Below, one piece after another: positions 7,701 through 16,365 of a DNA stretch of 18,817 nt; within the stretch, counting starts at the first letter, position 1; each line of letters begins with the position of its first letter. This DNA is from Fidelibacterota bacterium (lineage in GTDB: Bacteria; Marinisomatota; Marinisomatia; Marinisomatales; UBA1611): assembly GCA_002722105.1 (NCBI GenBank), contig PBKF01000022.1:21768-40584 (forward strand). Direction: 5' to 3'. The notes below the pieces were generated by a model, which was not told the DNA's origin, made no database searches, and saw nothing but the letters and a program-made list of their open reading frames with translations. The position numbers and the translations under genes were made by a program.

Positions 7701-10700
7701 TTGGTTTTGTGCTCTATCCATAGTAACAGCTGTATTAAACCAAACCCTTACCATTCCATCGTTGGCAGTATCTGCAGGTGCTGAAAAATCATATGTCCAA
7801 ACTTCAGTTTCTTCGGTAGCTGTCATCTGCCCCTGTATAGATGAATTTGTATCGGGACCAAAGTACAGGAGTATTTCAGGCGTTTCTAACATATTTTCAG
7901 AAAAAGTAGCCGTGGCTCTTACAACTGTTCCTTCACTTGCATATTGCCGATTAAAGGAAAGTGATGCATAAGGAGCAGATGTATCATACGTCACTTGATT
8001 TACTGTATCAGATCCAATATTACCAGCACTATCAACTGTTGTAAAAATCATTCTATACAACGTACTATCTGCTAGATTAGATTGAATAGTTGCTTGATTA
8101 GTCAAACTATCAACTGGATGAGTTACCGTATCTAATTCTACACCAACTAAATCCACAGAGAAATCTTCTCCAGGACCGGAAATGGCTCTATAAGATATGC
8201 TAGCAGAATCTAATTTGCCATTTACATCCGTAATCTTATATCCAATCAGTGATGAATTAACAAAAGAAGAATCTGCAGGAGTTACTCCTGTAATAATTGG
8301 GGCCGTGTTATCGATCAGAAATGTATTTGAGTTAATATAGGTAAACTCACTGTTATTTGCAGAATCTGAGCCAGAAGAAGTGAATGCTATTAATCCATCC
8401 ACATCAGAACCAGTCGGCAAGGTAAATTTATAAGTCCAATTATTCCCATCAATAACATCATAATTTTGTACGTCAGTTGAATCATTTGTATAGGTCGCAG
8501 TTAACTGTGGTTGAACTGTAAGATCAATATTCTCATTCCATGATGCAGTGACTGATATCACATCACCTCCTTTACCGATAGAAGGTGGATCATCAAGGCT
8601 GGTATTATTGGAATAGCCCATAGTGATTTCAGGATCTACATTGTCAATTGTCAAGCCTGTTTGATTTGAAATATTAGTGGTATCAAGAGGATTACCGGCC
8701 AGGTCCGTAGCATAAAGGTTAATGGTAACGACTCCATCTATATCCGAATCATCTGGGATCTCTGCAGTGTAAGTCCAAACTGTACTGTCTACTGAACCTA
8801 GAGTCAATTCTGCATAATCTACATCACCATTAGTTTGGCCTTGATAATCAATAGCTATTCGAGGACTACCTGAACTAAAGTCGCCGCCATCAGCTACATA
8901 TCCAGTGGCCTTTTCAGGAAAGGTTACTGTAATAATAACAGTTTCATCACTGTTTGCATAGGGTCTTGAATAAGAAACATCAGCACCTGTAAGACTTACT
9001 GTATCCACGACCATCGTATGACTACTAATAGCTTGTATAGTTTCATTACCAGCCCTATCAGTTAAAATAGAACGAAAAAACATTTTTTTGTTTGTTTCAT
9101 CAACTCCGGGAATATTAAAATAATCAGGATATTCAATAATAACATCAGTCCATCCAATTGGATCTACATCGTCTGAAGATACTGCTAACCCGCCAGGGTT
9201 TAAAGTTGTCCAGGTCAATTCTCCATCCATTCTCGCTTGGATTCTTACACGACCACCTAACTTCATAGATTCATCTTCAGAATCCAAATCTGCCCAGACT
9301 ATTAGAGAGTTATTTGTATTATTAAGATACCCGGGTACCACTACATCCCCTCTAGCTTTTACTGAATCTATACCAACTTCACTCGGTGCAGTGTGATCAT
9401 ATGTTAATGCAGTGAGATAATCTTGAGTACTTTCAGTGGAATTTCCTGCTACATCGGTAACAGTTGCAGCAAAATATATAGTTCTAAGATCAGCCAACGA
9501 AGAAGCTGATTCAAGATCATCATCGCTAAGAGACATAGCTACGGAGTCAGTTGGAGGTAAATCACTTTCTAGTATTGTATACGGGCTACCAATATTCGTA
9601 GTATCGAAATCCGGGGGGAAATTCCCAGTTGTATCAACCATCGCAACTATTTGGATTGTGCCGCCTATTAGTGTGGTATCATTATCTAATTCCACAGGAA
9701 TTATCAAACCAGAATTAACTGAATTAAAATAAGCGGGATAAACTGAATCCACAACCGTAGTAACAGAAGTTAAAGTAAAGTTAGCAGGAGCAACCCCATC
9801 AATATAAATATTTTTTGAATCTGAAATATTGTTACCGTCTGGTATGGTAAATGTGCTCATATCATTACCTGCAATATCTCTGAGAGTTCCTTCAGTTATT
9901 ACTATACTGGTAATACCAAAATCCGGACTGGCATCACCTGTGTTCACGGTATCCGTAAAATTCATAGTAAGCATATTCCCAGCTTCTATTTGACCTGTTA
10001 TACTATGCCCTGAATTCAAATAGGCTGTCCAGATAGTTCCATTATCTGAGCGGGTGACAGAGTCATCGAAAGTTGCTGAAAATGTCACCGTATCACCAAC
10101 AGAGTAATACCCGTTGGGTTCTGTGGATGTTGCTGAAGCAAAGGTTGGGGGCGTTACATCAATTAATACCGTTTTATTGCTGGTATTAAATACTCTTTCA
10201 TTCCCTGCAACATCTGTAACCAAAGCGGTATGGTAGATTGATAAATTATCCCCAAAATCAGCTAACGAACTATATTGTGATGAATCAACAGGTATCTGCG
10301 TACTATTATTTACATACGCACCTACAATGGGTACAGGGTCACCTACGTTGGTAAAAACATTTCCTGGAGTTACTTTGGCCTGTAATTGTATATTACCACC
10401 TATAAGCGTTGGATCATTCGCTAAAGGGACAGTCACATTCATTGCATTATTCGTACCATTCCAATATGTAGCTACTTCAGTTCCCCCAGATGCTACTACA
10501 TCTCCGACAGTTTGAATGATAGTTGATGTAACATCTACCGTAATCGTATCAGCACTAGGCGTACCATCAGTATAATTTGAATATTGATCTGTTATACGTG
10601 CAGTAATAAGCACATCATTCCCATCTCCGTAGGCTGAATGCGCTTCAAACGTTTCTTCATCGATGCTTATGCGGAGTGAATCACCTTTCATGTCCGCCCA

Positions 10701-13700
10701 GCTAATTGTTACAGGGTCACCTAAATTTGAATAATCTCCGCCACTTACTTTTGCAAGTAGTTGAACAGAACCATTATCAAGATCTGCATTTGACTCTATT
10801 ATATCGATAGGTACTTTTAGCCATAGACTATCATTGTAAGAATTCCAGTACTGTTTAATTGATTTAGTCGCATCATCGTTTGCTACTGTGGTAATTCCCC
10901 CGACAGTAAAATCCGCTGGCGGATTATCTTCATCTGTAATGTTAAGCGTAGTTTCTGTATATGCACCGAAATCTGTATTCCCTCCTACATCTGTAATCGT
11001 AAACAGAATGGATTCAGTTTCTTCAGCAAGATTATCATCGACGATATTTACAGTTATAGAGTCTCTTATAGAACCAGCAGGTATTGTTATTGTACCGTAT
11101 ACTATAGTATAGTCATCACCATCAGTGGCAGAGTCATCTGCGTATACGTAGGTTATTTCTGTATCAAATCCAGAAGGTTTATCCAGCTCGATTGGCACCT
11201 TAACAGCACCGGCACTTTCTGCAAATGTTATACCTGTTGTTTCAAAACTGCACTTTGATTTGGGGTCGTCATCTTGTAATGTCACCGTGAGTGAACTGGT
11301 GCCCAGAGTTGCATTTGAGTCTGCAGCCAGGACCAAACTAAACGTTTCATCAGTTTCATAAATTGAATCATCTTCACCATCTACAGTTACAGTGCTATTT
11401 TCAGTATCTCCTATAGGTATAACAATATCTGATTTTGCACTAATTGTATAATCAGTCGTTTCTGTTGCAGTGACGTCAGTATTCGTCAGAGTAAACGTTG
11501 CACTCTTCTCCGACTCAGCATCAAGAGTTATGGTAATTGTTTGCGAAGCTTCTTCCGCTGCAGCCCCGCTTCCGGCAATACTGGCACTGGGCGGATCATC
11601 ATCATCGCTAATGGTATAAACATAACTCGTTTCATTGGATGCATGTAATTTTCCATTGCTAATATCACCGTCAGTTGGCCCAAGATTAATGGTAATTGTT
11701 TGGTCATACTCATCCTTGTCATCTCCTAAAATTGTCATGGAAATATCAACAGTAGATCTTCCGTTATCAGGAGCAATTGACACCGAAGATACAGCACTAG
11801 TATAATCAGTACCCAGTGTAGCTGGACGCTTTTCAACGGTACTGATAGTGTAGGGTATGGTTACCGTTTTTTCACTAGTATCCGACATTGTGACTGTAAA
11901 TGATTGGATCGTATTTGTACCAGTGTTGCCTTCATCATCACTGGATTCCGAAGTACCAAACCAAACGCTGGGAACATCATCATTGTCAAGGATCTTCATA
12001 GTGTAGGTGTTAATATCACTCGACATAGAAACAAATTCCTCTGTCCCGGAAGATAGATCAACGGTAATAGTCTGATTTTCTTCATCAACAAGATCATCAA
12101 GAATAGTGATTGTAAAGGTGGTGTCCGTTTTTCCTGCACCCATAGTGATGGTACCCGTAGCAGCCAACCCAGAATAATCCTGGCCCAATGTTGCCGCAGT
12201 TCCAGCTGTAACATCCACTTCATAATCAATACTTATATCTTTCTCACTTGCAGGTGTCAATGTAAAGATAAGATCTACAGATGCAGCGTTTTCATTAAAA
12301 ACGGTGGCCAAATCTTTTCCACTATTTGTTGTATCAATACTGATAACCGGTGGGTCGTCATCATCAACAATGGTTAACACCTGAGTTCGAGGAGTCCCTA
12401 AAGAAACATGATCATCTGGCGTGGTAAGACTCAGCGTCATTGTTTGGTTTGCTTCATCCGTTGCATCACCTCTAATCCAAATGAAGCCAGTAAAATCTTC
12501 AGTGTCTTTACCAGCTGGAATAGTTAATTGTGTACTAGTTAAATTATAGTCCCCTCCTCCAGGTGTGGCATCCCCGCTATTTCCATCATCAATCCATACT
12601 TTTGCATCCACTTCAGAAATAGCAGATAAGGTAAGTGTGACCGTTAACCATTGAGTACTGTTTGTTTCATTAACAGAAGCTGTTGACGATTCAAATTGAA
12701 CACTAGGCGCAGCATCATCACTTGTAATAGTGAATGTATGTACAATAAAACTTGCTGTCCCATGCAATTGCCCAGTGGGATCATCATCATCTCCATTTTG
12801 AGGAGTACCCAAAGCAATAACTAAATCTTCAGTATTCTCATACCACGTATCATCTTCGATGTCAAATTCAATATCCCCGGTTGTAGAACCAGCCAAAATA
12901 GTCACCGTCCCATCAGAAAGATCATGATCAGATGCAGCACCAGAATTGGTTGTGGTGGACAGGGCCGCATCAATAGTATAGGGGATTACAACATCTTTAC
13001 CACTTTTAGGCGTCATCGTAACCTCAACGGTTTGCATAGCGTCTCCTTCTGTTCCAGCAGCATCTGCAGACGCTGAAAATCGTACAACAGGTGCCTCGTC
13101 ATCATCCGAGATAGTAATAACAAGTTGCCCTATTGCTCCAACTGTGCAGTTCGAGTTAGCAGTAAGATCTATAATGACTACTTCATCATATTCATCAAGA
13201 TTATCATCAACAATAGCAAAATCAATTGTTTGAAGCGTGTCACCCGGATCAAAAGTTAATGTTCCGCTTCCTGCCAAGGTATAATCATCATCAGCTTCTG
13301 CAGCAGCCTGATCAGAACCCTTCACTGCAGTACTACTGGCATTAACAGAATAATCAACTGTAGTTGTCTGATACGATTTATAGTTCAGAACAACTTCAAT
13401 TGTGTATGAACCAGCAACTCCATCGGCCGCTTCAATTACTGTCTGGACATCGCCAGAACCATCTTCATTAGAAAATGAAACTGAAGGTATTGGATCAGAA
13501 TCTTCTATAGTCAGTGTATGTGTCTGGTTAATGCCTAGGGTAGCATTATTTTCACCAGTAAGGCCTAAAACAATGGTCTCATCATCTTCATCTTCTTCAT
13601 CATCAACAAGCGTTACATCAAAAGACTCGGCTGTTTCCATAGCATCAATTGTTATTGTATTTGGAACCCCAGTTGCAACAGCGTAATCATCCGTTGCTGT

Positions 13701-16343
13701 TGCTGTGCCTGCACCACCATCTGTCAGAACGACAGTAACATCCTTACCTGACTGACCAGAAAGTATTAATTCAACTGACTTTGTCCCTTCATTCTCTGCG
13801 GCAGATGAACTGGCACTTCTAAAATAAATTGTCGGCGGGTCATCATTGTCTTCGATGGTATAGATCATTTGCTGCAAAGTTGGGCCTGCAGTCACATTTG
13901 TTACTGCAGTAAGATCAATAACAATAGTTTCATCAATTTCATCAAAATTATCATTATTGACAGTAAAATCAATTGTTTCTGAGTCTTCACCCGCATCTAT
14001 TGTAAGAGCTGCATTATCAGCTAGTGTATAATCGGTGCCACCTCCTTCAGCAGTTCCGTCGTTGGTTACAGCGTAACCAACAATTAAGTCCCTCCCAGAT
14101 GGAGCAGAAAGGTTAATTGTGAAACTGGGCGATGTTTCTGCTTCAGAATCTGATGGCGTCCCAGCGGCAAATGACACTGTCGGTTCTGGATCATCATCGT
14201 TAATTGTAAAAGTCAAGACATCATTGGCATCCAAAGTCACAAGATTTGGATTTGACAGGGTTATGGAAAGTGTTTCATCGTTTTCGTCCAAAGCGTCTAC
14301 AGACGAGACTAGGTCTATTTCCGTTGTAGTCTGTCCAGCATCAATGGTAGCTAATGCGTTTGTAATAATGGTATAGTCTTCTCCACCCGCTCCGGTTGCA
14401 GTCACATCAGAAGTAGAATAACGCACGGTTGCATCTCTACTGGATTTTGCATCCATCTCAATCGTGATGGTTGTTGTCGAACCTTCGTCTCCATTGGCAT
14501 TATCAGCTGAGAATTGAATTCTAGGCATATTATCATCTTCCTTAATGGTCACCGTGTGTCCCATAGTCCCATCCTGCGCATTCGTGATTCCGCCTCCATC
14601 AGGATCAATTGCAATGATAATAGTCTCGTCAGGCTCATATAATACATCACCAACTATTGCTACATCGAGATCAATACTGGATTCCGTTGCATCTATAGTA
14701 AGCACACCTGCAGCTAAAGTATAATCAGTACCGCTTCCCGATGCGGTTCCTCCATCCGCTGCATTAATGGAATAATTGAATGTAATATCTTTCTCCGACG
14801 TAATTGTCTGACCAGCAGCATCTTTCAAAACAATATTGATTGAATGATTAGTATTTCCTGCGTCACCTTCATCAACATTAGAACTACCCAATGCAAAACC
14901 ACAAAAAGGCTCTGCATCATCATTTGTGATTGTATAAATCTGCTGTGCATTTCCCAGACTCGCATTGGTCGGGTTTGAGATAGCAAATATAATCGTCTGG
15001 TCTAATTCATTAATATTATCATCAGCAACCGTGAGATTAAATGTATTATTCTCGTCGCCTGCTGAAATTGTTAATGACTGACTATTAAATGTGGTATAAT
15101 CTGCCCCCGCAGTAGCTGTACCCGTACCAAGATCAGAATATGTCACTGTTACGTCCCTACCAGAAACAGCATCCAATGAAACAGTAACCGTAGGATTAAC
15201 AACTTCCTCATTTCCTGCAACTGCAGCGGTTATAGATACTGCTGGCTCGAGATCATTATCGCTTATACTGATGATCAATGTATCAGAAGCAGCATTTATG
15301 CTTAAATCGCTCGTATTTGAAATGTATAATATCAGGGTTTCAGTGTCTTCTTCATCAAGATCATCATTTTCAATATCCAGAGTAAAACTTTCAGACTGAT
15401 CACCAGCTGAATAGGATAATACCGTGGCAGATATATTTGAATAATCTTCAGTTAAATCAGCAGTAGAAGCGGCTCCTACAGCAATGGAAGCTTGTGTTGT
15501 TTTACCGGATGCAGCATCCAAATCAAGGGTAATGGTTATTTCACCATCAGTCTCACCTTTCGTAGTTGCCGTCTCAGAAAAACCAACGCTTGGTGGATCA
15601 TCATCATCTTTAACGGTATGGGTATGAGCTGTACTACCGCCTAATGTACAATTAGCATTATTATTACTAATATTAATTATGAAGGTCTCGTCGTTCTCAT
15701 CCATACCATCATCTTCAGATCTGTAAAAAATATTTCTTGTAGACATACCTTCTGTAAATGTTAAAGTACCAGATGTACTTACATCATGATCTCCAGCAGA
15801 TGTTGTACCATTCGCTATGGCCCAATCTATCGTGGCAGTCAATCCTACTTGGTAATCACCCGAAATGCTTACCTCAATATTTAGACCTTCACCTTCATCT
15901 TCATTAGAATTAGTGGCGGTAAATTGCATTTCTGGACGGTTATCATCATTATCGATCGTAAAGGTAAAAGTGTTCCCTCCAGCGATATCAATACCAGGTC
16001 CTGATTCTATTGTAATAATAACAGTTTCATCATCTTCATATCTGGTATCATTTCTAATTTCTAAGTCAACAGTTACACTTGACTGCCCATTGGGGAAAAT
16101 GGTTCCTGACTGTATATCAAAATCAGGATAATTTGCTGCACTATTACTTGCGGTTCCACTACCTGAGACTGTGTAACCCATTGATGAAAAAGATGCACCA
16201 TCAAAATTTACAGTAAATGAACCACCATCCGATTCATCCGCATTACCACTAGTAGAGGCAAGGGATGCGTTAACACCGTATAGCAATGATCCTGAAAAAA
16301 GGAGCAGCGCTAAAGCTTTGTTTATGAAATAAAAGATCCGCAT
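4497..16343 (-). CDS. Giant secreted multi-domain surface protein with T9SS sorting domain
   Basis: At 3948 residues this is the dominant gene of the window. It has a signal peptide (about residues 1-26, V-N-A before the cut), then 15 Calx-beta domains (about 28-1808), about 12 Ig-like units with D-x-A-G-N and D-x-T-A-P motifs (about 1809-3275), three cadherin/Ig-like units with ND-T/P-P linkers (about 3276-3648), a poorly assigned segment (about 3649-3850) and a type A sorting domain. Calx-beta domains bind calcium at interdomain acidic clusters, here D-D-D-D-P-P and similar, so a stiff calcium-dependent extracellular fibre is expected. No catalytic domain was recognised, which points to adhesion or a structural role. 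It should cross the inner membrane by Sec and the outer membrane by T9SS. Only a weak TAAG precedes the ATG; it lies 22 bp after the acidic outer-membrane protein gene and overlaps the TPR gene by 4 bp. Confidence 0.93.
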   Translation of the reverse strand: MRIFYFINKALALLLFSGSLLYGVNASLASTSGNADESDGGSFTVNFDGASFSSMGYTVSGSGTASNSAANYPDFDIQSGTIFPNGQSSVTVDLEIRNDTRYEDDETVIITIESGPGIDIAGGNTFTFTIDNDDNRPEMQFTATNSNEDEGEGLNIEVSISGDYQVGLTATIDWAIANGTTSAGDHDVSTSGTLTFTEGMSTRNIFYRSEDDGMDENDETFIINISNNNANCTLGGSTAHTHTVKDDDDPPSVGFSETATTKGETDGEITITLDLDAASGKTTQASIAVGAASTADLTEDYSNISATVLSYSAGDQSESFTLDIENDDLDEEDTETLILYISNTSDLSINAASDTLIISISDNDLEPAVSITAAVAGNEEVVNPTVTVSLDAVSGRDVTVTYSDLGTGTATAGADYTTFNSQSLTISAGDENNTFNLTVADDNINELDQTIIFAISNPTNASLGNAQQIYTITNDDAEPFCGFALGSSNVDEGDAGNTNHSINIVLKDAAGQTITSEKDITFNYSINAADGGTASGSGTDYTLAAGVLTIDATESSIDLDVAIVGDVLYEPDETIIIAIDPDGGGITNAQDGTMGHTVTIKEDDNMPRIQFSADNANGDEGSTTTITIEMDAKSSRDATVRYSTSDVTATGAGGEDYTIITNALATIDAGQTTTEIDLVSSVDALDENDETLSITLSNPNLVTLDANDVLTFTINDDDPEPTVSFAAGTPSDSEAETSPSFTINLSAPSGRDLIVGYAVTNDGTAEGGGTDYTLADNAALTIDAGEDSETIDFTVNNDNFDEIDETIVIDLTAVTNVTAGPTLQQMIYTIEDNDDPPTIYFRSASSSAAENEGTKSVELILSGQSGKDVTVVLTDGGAGTATATDDYAVATGVPNTITIDAMETAESFDVTLVDDEEDEDDETIVLGLTGENNATLGINQTHTLTIEDSDPIPSVSFSNEDGSGDVQTVIEAADGVAGSYTIEVVLNYKSYQTTTVDYSVNASSTAVKGSDQAAAEADDDYTLAGSGTLTFDPGDTLQTIDFAIVDDNLDEYDEVVIIDLTANSNCTVGAIGQLVITISDDDEAPVVRFSASADAAGTEGDAMQTVEVTMTPKSGKDVVIPYTIDAALSTTTNSGAASDHDLSDGTVTILAGSTTGDIEFDIEDDTWYENTEDLVIALGTPQNGDDDDPTGQLHGTASFIVHTFTITSDDAAPSVQFESSTASVNETNSTQWLTVTLTLSAISEVDAKVWIDDGNSGDATPGGGDYNLTSTQLTIPAGKDTEDFTGFIWIRGDATDEANQTMTLSLTTPDDHVSLGTPRTQVLTIVDDDDPPVISIDTTNSGKDLATVFNENAASVDLIFTLTPASEKDISIDYEVDVTAGTAATLGQDYSGLAATGTITMGAGKTDTTFTITILDDLVDEENQTITVDLSSGTEEFVSMSSDINTYTMKILDNDDVPSVWFGTSESSDDEGNTGTNTIQSFTVTMSDTSEKTVTIPYTISTVEKRPATLGTDYTSAVSSVSIAPDNGRSTVDISMTILGDDKDEYDQTITINLGPTDGDISNGKLHASNETSYVYTISDDDDPPSASIAGSGAAAEEASQTITITLDAESEKSATFTLTNTDVTATETTDYTISAKSDIVIPIGDTENSTVTVDGEDDSIYETDETFSLVLAADSNATLGTSSLTVTLQDDDPKSKCSFETTGITFAESAGAVKVPIELDKPSGFDTEITYVYADDSATDGDDYTIVYGTITIPAGSIRDSITVNIVDDNLAEETESILFTITDVGGNTDFGAYTETTLNITDEDNPPADFTVGGITTVANDDATKSIKQYWNSYNDSLWLKVPIDIIESNADLDNGSVQLLAKVSGGDYSNLGDPVTISWADMKGDSLRISIDEETFEAHSAYGDGNDVLITARITDQYSNYTDGTPSADTITVDVTSTIIQTVGDVVASGGTEVATYWNGTNNAMNVTVPLANDPTLIGGNIQLQAKVTPGNVFTNVGDPVPIVGAYVNNSTQIPVDSSQYSSLADFGDNLSIYHTALVTDVAGNERVFNTSNKTVLIDVTPPTFASATSTEPNGYYSVGDTVTFSATFDDSVTRSDNGTIWTAYLNSGHSITGQIEAGNMLTMNFTDTVNTGDASPDFGITSIVITEGTLRDIAGNDMSTFTIPDGNNISDSKNIYIDGVAPANFTLTSVTTVVDSVYPAYFNSVNSGLIIPVELDNDTTLIGGTIQIVAMVDTTGNFPPDFDTTNIGSPYTILESDLPPTDSVAMSLSDDDLESASSLADLRTIYFAATVTDVAGNSTESTQDYLTALTYDHTAPSEVGIDSVKARGDVVVPGYLNNTNNSLIVWADLDSEDESMKLGGRVRIQARMDGELTWTTLNPGGLAVSSDDVDPIGWTDVIIEYPDYFNIPGVDETNKKMFFRSILTDRAGNETIQAISSHTMVVDTVSLTGADVSYSRPYANSDETVIITVTFPEKATGYVADGGDFSSGSPRIAIDYQGQTNGDVDYAELTLGSVDSTVWTYTAEIPDDSDIDGVVTINLYATDLAGNPLDTTNISNQTGLTIDNVDPEITMGYSNNTSLDDPPSIGKGGDVISVTASWNENIDLTVQPQLTATYTNDSTDVQNYDVIDGNNWTYKFTLPTGSDVDGLIAFTSSGSDSANNSEFTYINSNTFLIDNTAPIITGVTPADSSFVNSSLIGYKITDVNGKLDSASISYRAISGPGEDFSVDLVGVELDTVTHPVDSLTNQATIQSNLADSTLYRMIFTTVDSAGNIGSDTVNQVTYDTSAPYASLSFNRQYASEGTVVRATATFSENMLETPEILLYFGPDTNSSIQGQMTATEETEVWTYDFSAPADTANDGMVRVWFNTAVTMDRAQNQLRSPPQLAGADSVIYADTLYIENIVSQATFSYTNNSDTTLSNIGIGGQNILITVEMNELISTTTPVPTLSYWYNYENTSENSVTGVTADSSKGDTTWYFNIELADGTTNDGAFHASFIAKDRPGNDVEQFVKADLFQVDNMHPANFQTGSINLYGKNPVSGWLNGITDSIEVKLPLVSPQVDSTIYKGGRVDFQVFNITRGTQWKTLFKAGSTLGDSIITMGDSVKFYRTMASIIEQLPDGTDLVLGDSIKFRGKVTDRNGNFTYGTESIIKFRYDPTAPIVGSLTGGNFVTLDTLFSSDTVSIKWSEFTDFGDPEYYSGTERYEVAVEKMITSPDSINNFHNWDTIPFPTEPHELILFLEHEESYVAHIRAFDAAGNISDTLHSDTLLRYSSNPIIGDLEYQTLYEDDSTWINQVSVNISDLDLNTLQSDSFRYQIETTRIQGDSSTSNVATIDSIGRMSWVPTQDDTGRYEMKVIAVDNYSLTDTMTFPLEVVAVNDTPVVNILSPDNALEWIEDDTATVKINLTSYLDDVDNNDSTEMSWQAVILDTSQLDDEYPLGHVIVGPGTPWNIHAKLMREYLGFNLHQNGNKSPVISKRTASMVTTSRQSNPLLSVRIDTASSGENWAYFESDSNYFGSDHRIIFIVNDPDGADARDTIMATVLPKNDPPIIAELPQLVEVTENDSIKLEFGSFTHDIDDTELTFQITSITNGDKMTISPGTFVSENVGDSVLFIPDQLWSNEATIQVIASDEEASDTATFILDVLRVPRPHLSVSVVQNNAFTNYLQVIVTDTVSKTTSISLEIQNEDMNVDTIAPYTWSSDFNFGFSGTYSIDVHAIADVGDTLISEAFSLAAASNSSRWSGRSYDGRFSVAGDPGAVTYDQSFLIVDSSLFAKEFNDQASYVLGDENFKFSKAVEVRLGSQRDDLAIYRRKNSVTWEELPSLSKNGEIFTLSEKTGYFKLGPKTIIVPEQTNIHQNYPNPFNPTTNIIYDIGLMDGLSQNVSIKIYNLLGQHIRTLVENKDQIGQFKIQWNGQDKFGQPMGTGVYFVQLSTRTGIVKNKKIMLLK
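6513..10916 (-). repeat. Ig-like repeat region of the giant surface protein
   Basis: About 12 units of 107-135 residues cover residues 1809-3275. Two kinds alternate. One opens with a Y-W-N/Y-L-N-x-T-N-N type strand, then G-G-x-I/V-x-x-Q-A and a T-D-x-A-G-N turn (units near 10916, 10520, 9790, 9390 and 7270). The other resembles bacterial Ig modules that describe 'difference' strands, with V-T-x-T-x-x-E-x and T-A-P or V-D-P at its end (units near 10150, 8995, 8630, 8295, 7975 and 7620). The last unit, from about 6865, looks fibronectin type III-like. No catalytic motifs are visible. This region probably forms the middle of the extracellular fibre. Confidence 0.7.
10917..16265 (-). repeat. Array of 15 Calx-beta domains
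   Basis: Each unit runs about 108-132 residues. A typical unit starts with a strand such as S-V-x-F, followed by an acidic turn. It has a G-x-D-Y-T/S element mid-domain, then an I-x-x-A-G strand, a D-D-x-x-D-E-x-D-E-T acidic stretch, and ends in I-x-D-D-D-x-P. Approximate unit borders, read down the minus strand, are 15938, 15593, 15245, 14910, 14525, 14184, 13836, 13490, 13093, 12708, 12352, 11972, 11593, 11260 and 10920. The copies are clearly related in protein but diverged, so they are old duplications rather than fresh tandem copies. The spaced aspartates fit calcium binding. The count is by eye and could change by one. Confidence 0.85.
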
Positions 16344-16365
16344 CTTATTTGCTATGTGGAGTTAG

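Noticed and set aside
11528..12229. Two minus-strand frames of 64 and 77 codons in another phase of the giant gene.
   Set aside because: Met/Leu-rich out-of-phase readings of repeat coding sequence; no independent support.
7267..16131. Many plus-strand open frames of 60-105 codons opposite the giant gene.
   Set aside because: They are Ser/Val/Thr-rich shadows of repeated Calx-beta and Ig-like coding sequence, without ribosome-binding sites or family signatures.
10917..16265. The repeat array as a CRISPR or recent tandem DNA duplication.
   Set aside because: Units are about 330-400 bp, strongly diverged in DNA, and code for one continuous protein; there are no spacers or identical repeats.
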